Shown here: positions 28,086 through 36,222 of the stretch, in pieces
Layout of the letters: every line of letters begins with the position of its first letter
Position numbering within the stretch: the stretch's first letter is position 1
Source of the DNA: Micromonospora tarapacensis
Lineage (GTDB): Bacteria > Actinomycetota > Actinomycetes > Mycobacteriales > Micromonosporaceae
Reading direction: 5' to 3'
NCBI RefSeq assembly: GCF_019697375.1
Contig: NZ_JAHCDI010000004.1
Location: 4,451,324-4,515,323 of the forward strand
DNA length: 64,000 bases
Made by a program: the position numbers and the translations under genes
The notes under the pieces: generated by a model
The model's database searches: none
What the model was told of the DNA's origin: nothing
What the model saw: only the letters and a program-made list of their open reading frames with translations

Positions 28086-29930
28086 GCAGCGGACGCGAGG
28101 CCGGCACCGCCGGACACCCGTTCCACGACGGCGGACGGCGGGCGGCCGAGGCGCCGACGGCCGGACGGCGACGGCCACCCGAGCTGACCGTGCTGCGGCT
28201 GGCCCGGCCGTACCTGAGGCGCCTGGCCGGTGCCGGCCTGCTCGCCGCGGCCACCGAGTTCGCCGGGCTGGCCCTGATGGCCACCGCGACCTGGCTGCTG
28301 ATGACCGCCGCCGGTCAGCCCCCGCTGGACCGACTCACCGTGGCGATCGTCGCGGTGCGGGCCCTCGCGGTCGGCCGGGGCGTGCTGCGTTACACCGAGC
28401 GGCTCGCCGGGCACGACGCGGTGCTGCGCCTGGTCACCGATGTCCGGGCGCGGGTCTTCGGCACCCTGGCCGCCGGGCGCGGTGCCCCGCCGCGCAGCGG
28501 GGACGCGCTGAGCCGGCTGGTCTCCGACGTGGAGGCGGTGCAGGACCTGCTGCTGCGCGTGGTCGTCCCGGCCGGCGCGGCCGGGCTGGTGGGTGTGCTC
28601 GCGGTCGGTCTGACCGCGCTCGTCTCGCCGCCGGCCGCGCTCGCGCTCGCCGCCGGCCTCCTGGTGGCCGGCGTGGCCCTGCCGGCACTGGCCACCGCGC
28701 TGACCCGACGGGCCGGCGCCGAGGTGGCGCCGCTGCGGGGCGCGCTCGCCAGCGACGCGGTCGATCTCACCCACGGCGCCGCCGACCTGGCCGCCTTCGG
28801 TGCCACTGCGGACGCACTCGCCGCGGCCGGGGCCGGGCCCGGCGGCTGGCCCGGCTGGAGCGACGGCTCGCCGCACTCGGCTTCGCCGTCGACGCCGCAG
28901 GGTGCTCGTCGCCGGGCTCACCGCCGGCGCGGTGGTGCTCGTGGCGCTCCGCGCCGGGGTGGCCGGGGTGCTGGTCGGTGTCCTGGCGGTCGGCGCGCTG
29001 GCCGCCGTCGAGATCGCCCTCGCGCTGGTCGGCGCCGCCCGGCAGTGGGCCGGGCTGCGTTCCGGTCTGGCGCGGGTCGCCCAACTCCTGGAGACCGCCC
29101 CGGACCCGGGGGCCGACGCCCGACCGGGAGCCGAGCACGGCGCACCGGCCGGGCACCGGGCCGACACCGGGCCCGCCGTCCGGTTCGCGGGAGTGACCGT
29201 CCGATACCGGCCCGGTACGCCCGCCGCACTCGACGGGTTCGACCTCGCCGTGCCGGCCGGCCGCCGGGTCGCGGTCGTCGGCCCGAGCGGCGCGGGCAAG
29301 AGCACGCTGGCCGCCGTCCTGACCGGCGCGGTGCGTCCCGACGCCGGCCGGGTCACCCTGGACGGGCGGGACGTGTCGGCGTACCCGCCCGACGAACTGC
29401 CCCGGCTGGTCGGCGGGCTGCTCGCCGAGGCGTACGTCTTCCACGCCACGGTCCGGGACAACGTGCTGCTCGGCCGCCCGGATGCCGACGAGGGCGCGCT
29501 GGCCGGCGCCACCACCGCCGCCGGCCTGGCGGACTGGATCGGTGCCCAGCCGGACGGCTGGGACACGGTGGTCGGTGAGGAGGGTGGGCAGCTCTCCGGC
29601 GGGCAGCGGCAGCGGGTCGCGTTGGCCCGCGCCCTGCTCGCCGCGCCCGGCGTGCTGGTGCTCGACGAGCCGACCGAGGGCCTGGACCCGGTCGCCGCCG
29701 ACGAGGTGCTCGCCTCGACGCTGGCCGCGACCCCCGCCGGGCACTCGGTGCTGCTGATCACCCACCGGCTCAGCGGGCTCGCCGGCTTCGACGAGGTCGT
29801 GGTGCTGGATGCCGGCCGGGTGGTCCAGCGCGGCCGGCACGCGGAGCTGATGGCGGTGCCCGGTTGGTACCGCGACCAGTGGGCGTTGCAGCAGGCGGCC
29901 GAGCACGGCTACCTCGCGCTGCCGGGCTGA
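28082..29930 (+). CDS. cydC: ABC exporter subunit CydC, frame broken twice by apparent one-base deletions (near 28836 and 28901)
   Basis: ATG 28082 overlaps the cydD stop. About 616 aa after correction. Exporter domain in frame one to FGATADALAAAGAG; a middle segment ARRLARLERRLAALGFAVDAA is readable only in a second frame; the rest, from VLVAGLTAGAVVLVALRAG, is in a third. Extra G residues at 28835-28837 and 28900-28902 restore one continuous frame. The nucleotide-binding domain has Walker A VGPSGAGKSTLAAVL, signature LSGGQRQRVALARAL and Walker B VLVLDEPTEGLD. It forms the CydDC heterodimer required for active bd oxidase. Confidence 0.87.
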
Positions 29931-29997
29931 CCCCTGCGGGGCCGGCTCCGGGATGTCCCGGACGTCACCGACCCGCCTCGCATGGCAGGGTGGGGCC

Positions 29998-30669
29998 ATG
30001 CCGGTCGGGGATGACGTGTCGGTCGAGGAGCATCTGCGGCAACTCGCGGATCGGCTCCGCGGGCCGCGCCGGCTGCGGACCGACCTGATGACCGAGGCGC
30101 GGCACGGCCTGCTGGACACCGTCGAGGCGTACCGGGACAGCGGCCTGACCGAACGCGAGGCGTCGCGGCGGGCGGTCGCCGAGTTCGGTACCCCGGACCA
30201 GCTCGCCCCGGCATACCAGGCCGAGCTGGCGGTGGCGGCGCTGCGCGGGCTGTCGCTGCGGGTGGTCGCCTTCGCCGCGACCGCCGCGATCGCCGGCGAC
30301 CTGACCTGGCGCGGGTCGAGCTGGAGTTCCGGTCCCCGACCGCCGGCCGGCTACCTGCTGTTGTCGCAGTCGGTGGAGTGGATCTGGGTGGGCGCGCTCC
30401 TGCTCGGCCTGACCGGCCTGACGCTGGTGACGGCCACCGCACGCTCGGCCCGCCCGGGGCTCACCAGCCTGGCCCGCTCGGTGGGCGTCGCGCTGACCGG
30501 AGCCGCCGCCCTGGGCGCGCTGACCGGCGCGGGCCTGTTCGGCTGGTCGATCCTGCTGTGGGACGCGGCTCTCACCTGGCCGCCGATGATCATCGGACTG
30601 CTCGCCGCCGGTGCGGCCCACGTCTGGTTGGGCCGGGCCGCGCGCACCTGGCTGCTGGCGGCCCGCTGA
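29998..30669 (+). CDS. Permease-prefix-domain membrane protein
   Basis: 223 aa from ATG 29998. Residues 1-75 (VEEHLRQLADRLRGPRRLRTDLMTEARHGLLDTVEAYRDSGLTEREASRRAVAEFGTP in outline) match the HAAS/permease-prefix domain found in front of bacterial permeases and usually encoded with a PadR regulator. Four membrane helices follow. A PadR gene is indeed adjacent but convergent (stop at 30690), not upstream in an operon as is common. Function unknown; probably membrane-stress or lipid related by association. Confidence 0.75.
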   Translation: MPVGDDVSVEEHLRQLADRLRGPRRLRTDLMTEARHGLLDTVEAYRDSGLTEREASRRAVAEFGTPDQLAPAYQAELAVAALRGLSLRVVAFAATAAIAGDLTWRGSSWSSGPRPPAGYLLLSQSVEWIWVGALLLGLTGLTLVTATARSARPGLTSLARSVGVALTGAAALGALTGAGLFGWSILLWDAALTWPPMIIGLLAAGAAHVWLGRAARTWLLAAR

Positions 30670-30689
30670 GGCTACGCCGGAACCGGTGC

Positions 30690-31031
30690 TCAGCCCGCCG
30701 TCGTGGCGGTGGCACCCGGGTCCAGGAAGCGCCCGACCGTCGCGCTGAACTCACGCCACCCCGACCGCTGGTCGGCCAGCGTGCGCCGACCGGCGTCGGT
30801 GAGCTCGTACGTCCGCCGCTCCCGACCGTTGACGGTGCTCCAGGCGCTGACCACGTGCCCGGCCCGCTCCAGCCGGCGCAGCGCCGGGTAGACCGAGCCG
30901 GTCGGCAGATCGAGCCGGCCGTCACTGCGCGCCCGCAGGGCGTCGATGATCGCGTAGCCGTGCAGCGCGCCCCGCTCCAGCACCGCCAGCAGCAGGGCGT
31001 CGAGGTGTCCGTGCAACGCCTGGGCGTTCAT
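30690..31031 (-). CDS. PadR-family transcriptional regulator
   Basis: 113 aa from ATG 31031. Winged-helix domain with HGHLDALLLAVLERGALHGYAIIDALRARSDGRLDLPTGSVYPALRRLERAGHV, the typical PadR pattern, then the wing RRTYELTDAGRRTLADQRSGW. Its C-terminal helix is short (PadR subfamily 2). TAGCGT ends seven bases before the ATG, pointing to a leaderless transcript. Confidence 0.9.
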   Translation of the reverse strand: MNAQALHGHLDALLLAVLERGALHGYAIIDALRARSDGRLDLPTGSVYPALRRLERAGHVVSAWSTVNGRERRTYELTDAGRRTLADQRSGWREFSATVGRFLDPGATATTAG

Positions 31032-31050
31032 ACGTAGACACGCTACTTGT
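31032..31050 (-). promoter_or_regulatory. padR -10 box and overlapping dyad
   Basis: Minus-strand TAGCGT (31044-31039) ends seven bases before the start codon and overlaps GTAG-cgtgt-CTAC, a perfect 4-bp dyad that could be an autoregulatory operator. Confidence 0.35.
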
Positions 31051-31178
31051 TGGCCGGGTGATGGCGCCACCGGGGTGCGGCCACCGGTTACCCAACGCAG
31101 CCAACTAGGGTATGTGCCCAGAGTCACTCACCGGCACCAGCGCCGATGGGTGGTAGCCCGACGCACACGGAGGTCACC

Positions 31179-32102
31179 GTGGCCCGCCAGTCGCCCCAAC
31201 GGCCGGAAGCCGACGAACCCGAGCTCGATGACACGACCGGCACCGCCGAGCCGGATGCCACCGAGCCGGCCGACGCCGCCCCGGTCGATGTGGACCGCGC
31301 GCTCTGGGACGAGTTGCGGATCGAACCGGTGGAGATCGCCCTGCCCGCCGGCACCGGCTTCACCCTGCGGGCCTACCGGCCGGCCAGCGAGCTGACGCCG
31401 ACCGACGTGGCCGAGCGCGATGCCGACGACCCGTTCCTCGCCCGCCGGCAGGTCGCGGAGACCGAGGAGGACGAGGACGAGGGCGATGTCGTCATCCTCG
31501 ACGAGGACGTCGCCCGGGATTTCGCCGAGGACGAGGACGAGGAGAAGCGGGGCAAGGTCGACGACACCACCGCCGGCGACGAGAAGGACGACGCCGACGA
31601 GGCGGCGGCCGACGACGGCGAGGTGCCGGTCTTCCTGAGCCATCGAGGTCGGCTCCTGCTGTTCAAGACGCCCGAATCCCTGGTCAGTTTCGTGCGATCG
31701 GGCGCACCCAACGATCTGTCCCAGCTGGACAGTTGGAATGAACTGTCCGAACGGGTGGAACCCGCCGACATCGCACCGCTCGACGAGGACGTCTACGAGC
31801 TGGACCTCGTCGTGGAGAACCTCCGCGGCGGACACGACACCTGGGACCCGACGCTGCTCATCGAGGCCGGCGAGGTCGCCCGCGACCTGGCGTACGCCCT
31901 GCGTCTGCCCGCGGTGCTCGACATGCTCTCCAGCGGCTCCAGCCTCGACGACCTGGACGAGGCGCTGCGGGCCTCGGTCAACGGCGGGCTCGGCGGCTTC
32001 ATGGGGCGGCGTAGGCTGAAGAAGATCGGGGCACAGACCGCAAGTCTCGGTTGGCGGACCATTGTCGGAAAGATCTCTGCGATCGTGGACTGGCGCGACT
32101 GA
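31179..32102 (+). CDS. Highly acidic conserved hypothetical protein, first gene of the conservon-facing trio
   Basis: 307 aa from GTG 31179, chosen because GGAGG stands five bases upstream; the frame is open from 31146. Residues ~90-160 are an Asp/Glu-rich disordered stretch (ETEEDEDEGDVVILDEDVARDF). The flanks look folded: PVEIALPAGTGFTLRAYRP, then PVFLSHRGRLLLFKTPESLVSFVRSG, LDLVVENLRGGHDTWDPTLLIEAGEVARDLAYAL and a basic end GGLGGFMGRRRLKKIG. Such proteins are sometimes labelled DNA primase in databases, but I see no primase motif. Followed 64 bases later by the IS110-like gene. Confidence 0.6.
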   Translation: MARQSPQRPEADEPELDDTTGTAEPDATEPADAAPVDVDRALWDELRIEPVEIALPAGTGFTLRAYRPASELTPTDVAERDADDPFLARRQVAETEEDEDEGDVVILDEDVARDFAEDEDEEKRGKVDDTTAGDEKDDADEAAADDGEVPVFLSHRGRLLLFKTPESLVSFVRSGAPNDLSQLDSWNELSERVEPADIAPLDEDVYELDLVVENLRGGHDTWDPTLLIEAGEVARDLAYALRLPAVLDMLSSGSSLDDLDEALRASVNGGLGGFMGRRRLKKIGAQTASLGWRTIVGKISAIVDWRD

Positions 32103-32166
32103 CCCACACCAGGGAGCATCAGTCTCTGGCAGAGAAAGCCTCGTGTCCCGGGAGGAGGACGACGCC

Positions 32167-33804
32167 GTGGCGCTCGTGCGCGTGTACTGCGGTCTGGCCT
32201 CGGCGGACCTGGTCGACCGGCCGGTCTCGGCCGGGTCGGCGCTGACGTCCGCGGTGGTCGACGACGCAGGCCGCCTGCTGCATGTCTGCGAGATCGGCGA
32301 CGACCCGGCGGGTTACGCCCGACTGGTCACGCTGCTCGTGGAACGCTCAGGCGGGCCGAGCGGTGCGGCGATTGCCGCCGACAGCGACGACCACACCGTC
32401 ACCTCGCTGCTCAGCGCCGCAGGTCGCCCGTTGGCGATCGCCGACGACGACTCGGTCGACGACTTCGCCGAACGGTTCGCCGACGACGACTCGCTGGAGG
32501 AGATGCAGTCACCGCCGGCTGTCCGGCGCGCCATCGGCCTCGCCCGGGCCCTACAGGCAGGCGCCCTGTCGGCCGTGACCCTGCCGGCCCCCCGGGAGCT
32601 CGCCGGCTACAAGCAGGTGCTCGCCGCGCACGCCGCGCTGGCAAGTGGACGCCACTCTGCCGCGGTCGCCCTGCGTGAGGTGCTGCGCGAGCTGTACCCG
32701 GCCGCGCTGCGGGCCTACCCCGACCCGGCCGAGTCGATCCCACTGGCCGTGCTGGACGCGTTGCCCGAGCCGGGCATGCTCACCGACGCGGCCGGCCGCG
32801 GGCGCGATGCCGCCGTCACCGCCGACGCCGTCACCGCCCAACTCGCGGCGGACGGGGCGGGCGACGCCGAGGCGATCGACGAGGCCGTCACCGCGCTGCG
32901 GGTCGCCATCTCCGAGACTCCGCGCCGGTCCACGGTCAACCGGGCTCTCACCGCCGCCGCCGCGGAGACCATCCGGCAGGCGGTCGCCTCCGTACGGGCC
33001 TGCGACGCCGGCTGCGAGGCGTTGGTCGGTGCGCTGCACGCCCGTACCGCCGGGCCGGCACAGGTGTCCGGCCGGCGGGCCGCGGCACGACGCGGCGAAC
33101 CGGTCGGCGAGCTGTCGACCGCCGGCACCGGAGCCGGCCTGCGGGCGGTGCGCCCCACCGGGCCCGAGCCGGCCGGCGGACGCCGCAGCCGGCCGGAACC
33201 GGCCCCGGCAGCGTTCCACCGCCGTCACCGCGGCCCCTCGGGCCACCGCCGGTGGCTCCTCCCCGGTCGCCCCGCCCCCGTCGCACCCGCGCCGGTGGCG
33301 CCGGCCGCCGCCGGCCCACCCGCCTCGGCGTTGCCGTCGCGTGGCGACGCCCTTCCGTCCCGGATCGACGGGCCGACCAACCGGCCGATCTCGTCGCCAC
33401 CCCCGCCGCCGCCCGGGATCACCCCGATCGCGCCGGCGCAACGTGGCTCCGTTCCACCCGCCGAGGCGGGCGAACCGTTCCGGCCGACGCTCACCACCGC
33501 GGCGATCAACCACGCGCGGGCCGAGCGCCAGCGCACCATCATCCCGCCCCGGCCGAAGACCAACAGCGAGCCGCCGGCGCCGACGGGTGGCTTCAGCGTC
33601 ACCGACCTCAGTGTTCCGGTGCCGGCGCCCCGACCCGAGCAGGAGACGGCCACTCCCGGCTCCCGCGCGAACTGGCCGCTGGTCAACAACCCGGAGAACC
33701 CAGCCGACACCCCGGCCCGCAACCTCGCCACCGGCCCGTACGACGACCGGGGCGGGCGCCGGCCCGCCGAGCCCCCACCGACCCCGGCCTGGACCGTCGG
33801 GTGA
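32167..33804 (+). CDS. IS110-transposase-like protein with degenerate catalytic domain and proline-rich tail (possibly domesticated)
   Basis: 545 aa from GTG 32167; GGGAGGAGG stands eight bases upstream. Residues 1-270 follow the plan of IS110/DEDD transposases: strand-loop SAVVDDAGRLLHVCEIGDDPAGYARLVTLL, then SLLSAAGRPLAIADDDSVDDF, and the helical region ELAGYKQVLAAHAALASGRHSAAVALREVLRELYPAALRAYPDP with LAVLDALPEPG. The acidic residues expected at strand 1 and strand 4 appear replaced (RVYCGLASAD; AAIAADSDDH), and the C-terminal serine-bearing transposase domain is absent, replaced by ~250 Pro/Ala-rich residues. No terminal repeats are seen. Around 33200-33290 another frame looks more natural, so two compensating base errors are possible. 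Overlaps the next gene by four bases. Confidence 0.55.
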   Translation: MALVRVYCGLASADLVDRPVSAGSALTSAVVDDAGRLLHVCEIGDDPAGYARLVTLLVERSGGPSGAAIAADSDDHTVTSLLSAAGRPLAIADDDSVDDFAERFADDDSLEEMQSPPAVRRAIGLARALQAGALSAVTLPAPRELAGYKQVLAAHAALASGRHSAAVALREVLRELYPAALRAYPDPAESIPLAVLDALPEPGMLTDAAGRGRDAAVTADAVTAQLAADGAGDAEAIDEAVTALRVAISETPRRSTVNRALTAAAAETIRQAVASVRACDAGCEALVGALHARTAGPAQVSGRRAAARRGEPVGELSTAGTGAGLRAVRPTGPEPAGGRRSRPEPAPAAFHRRHRGPSGHRRWLLPGRPAPVAPAPVAPAAAGPPASALPSRGDALPSRIDGPTNRPISSPPPPPPGITPIAPAQRGSVPPAEAGEPFRPTLTTAAINHARAERQRTIIPPRPKTNSEPPAPTGGFSVTDLSVPVPAPRPEQETATPGSRANWPLVNNPENPADTPARNLATGPYDDRGGRRPAEPPPTPAWTVG

Positions 33805-34478
33805 CCCCGCCGTGGCTCGCCGACGACCTGCCGCCGGAGCCACCCGTGCTCCGGTTGGTGGAGCCGCCACCGCTGGCCGACCGGGCGCTGCGCGGCGGTG
33901 CCGAGCCGCAGCCGGAGACCCCGCCGCTGCGGCTCGTCGACCAGGACGCTGCGGAGCGTGGCAGGCGGATGGCCGAACGCCTGGATCTCCCGCCCACGCG
34001 CCGACCGGAGCCGGCGGCAGAGCACCGGCCGCCGCCGATCCCCGACGAGGGCGACGGCGACCTGCTGATCTTCGCCCAGGCCCGGTCGGCCTGGTTCGTC
34101 GGGCACGGCGAGGAAGCCGACCTGGAGTGGGCGACCACGGCCGACACCGGCTGGCAGGCCGCCGAGCAGGCGGCGCGACCGGCGGTGGGTGCCGAGACGA
34201 CGGCCGGTCTGCCCAAGCGCGTACCGCAGGCAAACCTCGTGCCCGGCTCGCCGCTGCGTGAGGAGCGTCCACTGCGGATCGTGCGGGACGCTGCCAGTCT
34301 GGCGGAGAACACCACCGGCTACTTCCGCGGTTGGCGCCGGGGACAGGAAATCGGCGGGTTCGCGGTCGGCGGTCGGCCAGGGCGGGAGGCCGCCGGAGGC
34401 TGGGACTTCAGCCGGGACACCGGCGACCGCGACGACGACCGGGAGTACGAGTACCGCTCCGCCGGCTACCGCTCCTGA
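33801..34478 (+). CDS. Hypothetical protein carrying the conservon-kinase C-terminal motif GLPKRxPxAxLVPG
   Basis: 225 aa from GTG 33801, whose GTGA overlaps the preceding stop. Largely low-complexity Pro/Arg/Glu, but residues ~70-110 (GDLLIFAQARSAWFVGHGEEADLEWATTADTGWQAAEQAA) look folded. The segment at ~134-147, GLPKRVPQANLVPG, followed by NTTGYFRGWRRGQEIGG, mirrors the C-terminus of the conservon sensor kinase encoded on the opposite strand ([14 protein letters not shown] ... [10 protein letters not shown]). No kinase or ATPase domain is present. The shared tail suggests both proteins bind a common partner. Function unknown. Confidence 0.6.
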   Translation: MTPPWLADDLPPEPPVLRLVEPPPLADRALRGGAEPQPETPPLRLVDQDAAERGRRMAERLDLPPTRRPEPAAEHRPPPIPDEGDGDLLIFAQARSAWFVGHGEEADLEWATTADTGWQAAEQAARPAVGAETTAGLPKRVPQANLVPGSPLREERPLRIVRDAASLAENTTGYFRGWRRGQEIGGFAVGGRPGREAAGGWDFSRDTGDRDDDREYEYRSAGYRS

Positions 34479-34495
34479 CGCCCTCACCTCCGACG

Positions 34496-34519
34496 CCGGT
34501 TCGGCAGCCGCCGAACCGG
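34496..34519 (+). terminator. Terminator of the plus-strand trio
   Basis: Perfect 10-bp stem (34496-34505 with 34510-34519) and 4-nt loop, 18 bases after the last stop of the trio. Confidence 0.7.
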
Positions 34520-34692
34520 CCGTCGCGGCCCCCGGCCACCCGACGCGCCTACCGCGACCTCGTCGCGGCGAACCTCCGCCGGGCGCCTACTCGGTCCAGT
34601 TGACGGCGGCGCGCCCGCACCGCCGCAGCCCGTCCGCGCCGCGAACCCGTCCACTCGGCGGGTCGCAGCGATCGAACTCGTGCGGGCAGCAA

Positions 34693-34732
34693 CCAGCGCC
34701 CGGTGTCGACGGAGGCCGTCACCGGGCGCTGG
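34693..34732 (-). terminator. Terminator of the conservon operon
   Basis: Perfect 13-bp stem (34693-34705 with 34720-34732) and 14-nt loop, ten bases beyond the cvnD stop on the minus strand. Confidence 0.75.
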
Positions 34733-34742
34733 AACGCGATCG

Positions 34743-35357
34743 TCAGGCCGGGGCGACGGCGCGCGTGCGACGCATGGTCAGCACGTACTCGACCAGCGAG
34801 ATCAGCACGTGCTTCGTCGACTCCCGGTTACGGGCGTCACAGGCCACCACCGGCACGTGCGAGGAGATCGCGAGAGCGTCGCGAACGTCCTGCGGGTCGT
34901 GGTACTGCATCCCGTCGAAGCAGTTGATGGCCACCAGGTACGGCAGCCGCCGGTGCTCGAAGAAATCGATCGCCGCGAAGCAGTCGGCCAACCGGCGGGT
35001 GTCCACCAGCACGACCGCGCCGATCGCGCCCCGGACCAGTTCATCCCACATGAACCAGAAGCGGGTCTGACCCGGCGTACCGAAGAGGTACAGGATCAGA
35101 TCACGATCGATCGAGATACGACCGAAGTCCATGGCCACCGTGGTCGTCGTCTTACCCGGCACCTGCCGGGTGTCATCGACGCCGACCCCGGCGGAAGTCA
35201 TGATCGCCTCGGTGGTCAGCGGCGTGATCTCCGAGACCGAGCCGACCAGCGTCGTTTTACCGACGCCGAATCCACCGGCGATAACAATCTTCGCCGACGT
35301 CACGCGCCCGCTCGGGGTCGGCGGGCGGTGCGACATGTCAGAGCCTGCGAAGTCCAC
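34743..35357 (-). CDS. cvnD: Conservon small GTPase-like ATP/GTP-binding protein
   Basis: 204 aa from GTG 35357, chosen because GAGAGGG lies six bases upstream and the start VDFAGSD resembles other CvnD proteins; it overlaps the DUF742 gene by 20 bases. Walker A AGGFGVGKTT (27-36), then the switch-like DFGRISIDRDLILYLFGTPGQTRFWFMWDEL and base-recognition region LVAINCFD. Ras-like GTPases of conservons hydrolyse GTP and are thought to relay sensor signals at the membrane. Last gene of the cvnABCD operon. Confidence 0.92.
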   Translation of the reverse strand: MDFAGSDMSHRPPTPSGRVTSAKIVIAGGFGVGKTTLVGSVSEITPLTTEAIMTSAGVGVDDTRQVPGKTTTTVAMDFGRISIDRDLILYLFGTPGQTRFWFMWDELVRGAIGAVVLVDTRRLADCFAAIDFFEHRRLPYLVAINCFDGMQYHDPQDVRDALAISSHVPVVACDARNRESTKHVLISLVEYVLTMRRTRAVAPA

Positions 35358-35715
35358 TCAGCACCCTCTCCAGCAATTCAGTGCCCACCGCGTCGTCCGA
35401 GTCGTCCAGGATGGTCGGCTCGTGGACCGCGACCAGGCCGTCCGTCGCCATGTCGGCGATGAGCACCCGGGCCACGCCGAGCGGAAGCTGCATTCTCGCC
35501 GCGATCTCGGCGAGCGACTGCACGCGTCCGTCACACAGCGCGGCAATGTACTGGTGCTCACGGCCTTGGCCACCATTGCCAGTGGCAGCGGCCCGACCGC
35601 GCACCGTCGTCTCGACAAGCGCCTCCAGGGCGATGTCGAGGCGGGGACGGGTACGACCACGGGTTACGGCGTATGGACGAACCAACGCGCCGGTCGGCTC
35701 GTCACGATCGGTCAT
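35338..35715 (-). CDS. cvnC: DUF742 conservon protein
   Basis: 125 aa from ATG 35715, with GGGAGG 11 bases upstream. The DUF742 fold is recognisable from LVRPYAVTRGRTRP, YIAALCDGRVQSLAEIAARMQLPLGVARVLIADMATDGLVAVHEP and the terminal ERVLSGLRRL. The middle is a winged-helix-like segment. In conservons this protein lies between the roadblock protein and the GTPase and binds the complex; no DNA target is known. A 102-bp gap separates it from cvnB, with a 7-bp hairpin (GCACCGG/CCGGTGC). Confidence 0.92.
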   Translation of the reverse strand: MTDRDEPTGALVRPYAVTRGRTRPRLDIALEALVETTVRGRAAATGNGGQGREHQYIAALCDGRVQSLAEIAARMQLPLGVARVLIADMATDGLVAVHEPTILDDSDDAVGTELLERVLSGLRRL

Positions 35716-35817
35716 CTCGCCGCTCACCTCCCTCGTACCCGGCACCGGCTCGCACCGGTGCTACCCGTCGTATGCAGTGTTGTTGTCGCCCCGCCTGCCT
35801 ACCGGCCGGCGCGACGA

Positions 35818-36222
35818 TCAGCCCATCATCCCGACAGCCGTGCGCGTCTGCGGAGTCAGGGCGTCGCCCACCCGGTCGACGAGCAGGGCCATTTCGTAGC
35901 CGACCTGTCCCACGTCGCAACTACGCGCGGCGAGCACCGCGAACGACGAGCCGTCGGATATCGACATCAGGAACAGGAAGCCGTTGTCCATCTCGACCAC
36001 GGTCTGTAGCACCGCGCCTCCCTCGAAGCAGCGGGCCGCGCCCTGGGTCAGGCTGACCAGGCCGGAGGCGATCGCCGCCAACTGGTCTGCCCGGTCCCGT
36101 GGAAGGTCTCGTGACGACGCCAGGAGCAGGCCGTCCGCGGAGACGGCAACCGCATGTGCGACACCGGGCACCCGATCGGCGAAGTTGGCCAGCAGCCAAC
36201 CGAGATCCTGCGTAGTAGTCAT
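35818..36222 (-). CDS. cvnB: Roadblock/LC7-domain conservon protein
   Basis: 134 aa from ATG 36222, whose ATGA overlaps the cvnA stop. Roadblock fold: [49 protein letters not shown], then [32 protein letters not shown]. Roadblock proteins serve as regulators of small GTPases, here presumably CvnD, and dimerise. Length is standard. Confidence 0.93.
   Translation of the reverse strand: MTTTQDLGWLLANFADRVPGVAHAVAVSADGLLLASSRDLPRDRADQLAAIASGLVSLTQGAARCFEGGAVLQTVVEMDNGFLFLMSISDGSSFAVLAARSCDVGQVGYEMALLVDRVGDALTPQTRTAVGMMG

Noticed and set aside
32167..33804. Active IS110 insertion sequence
   Set aside because: No C-terminal transposase domain, no ends, substituted catalytic residues, and operon-like overlap with the next gene.
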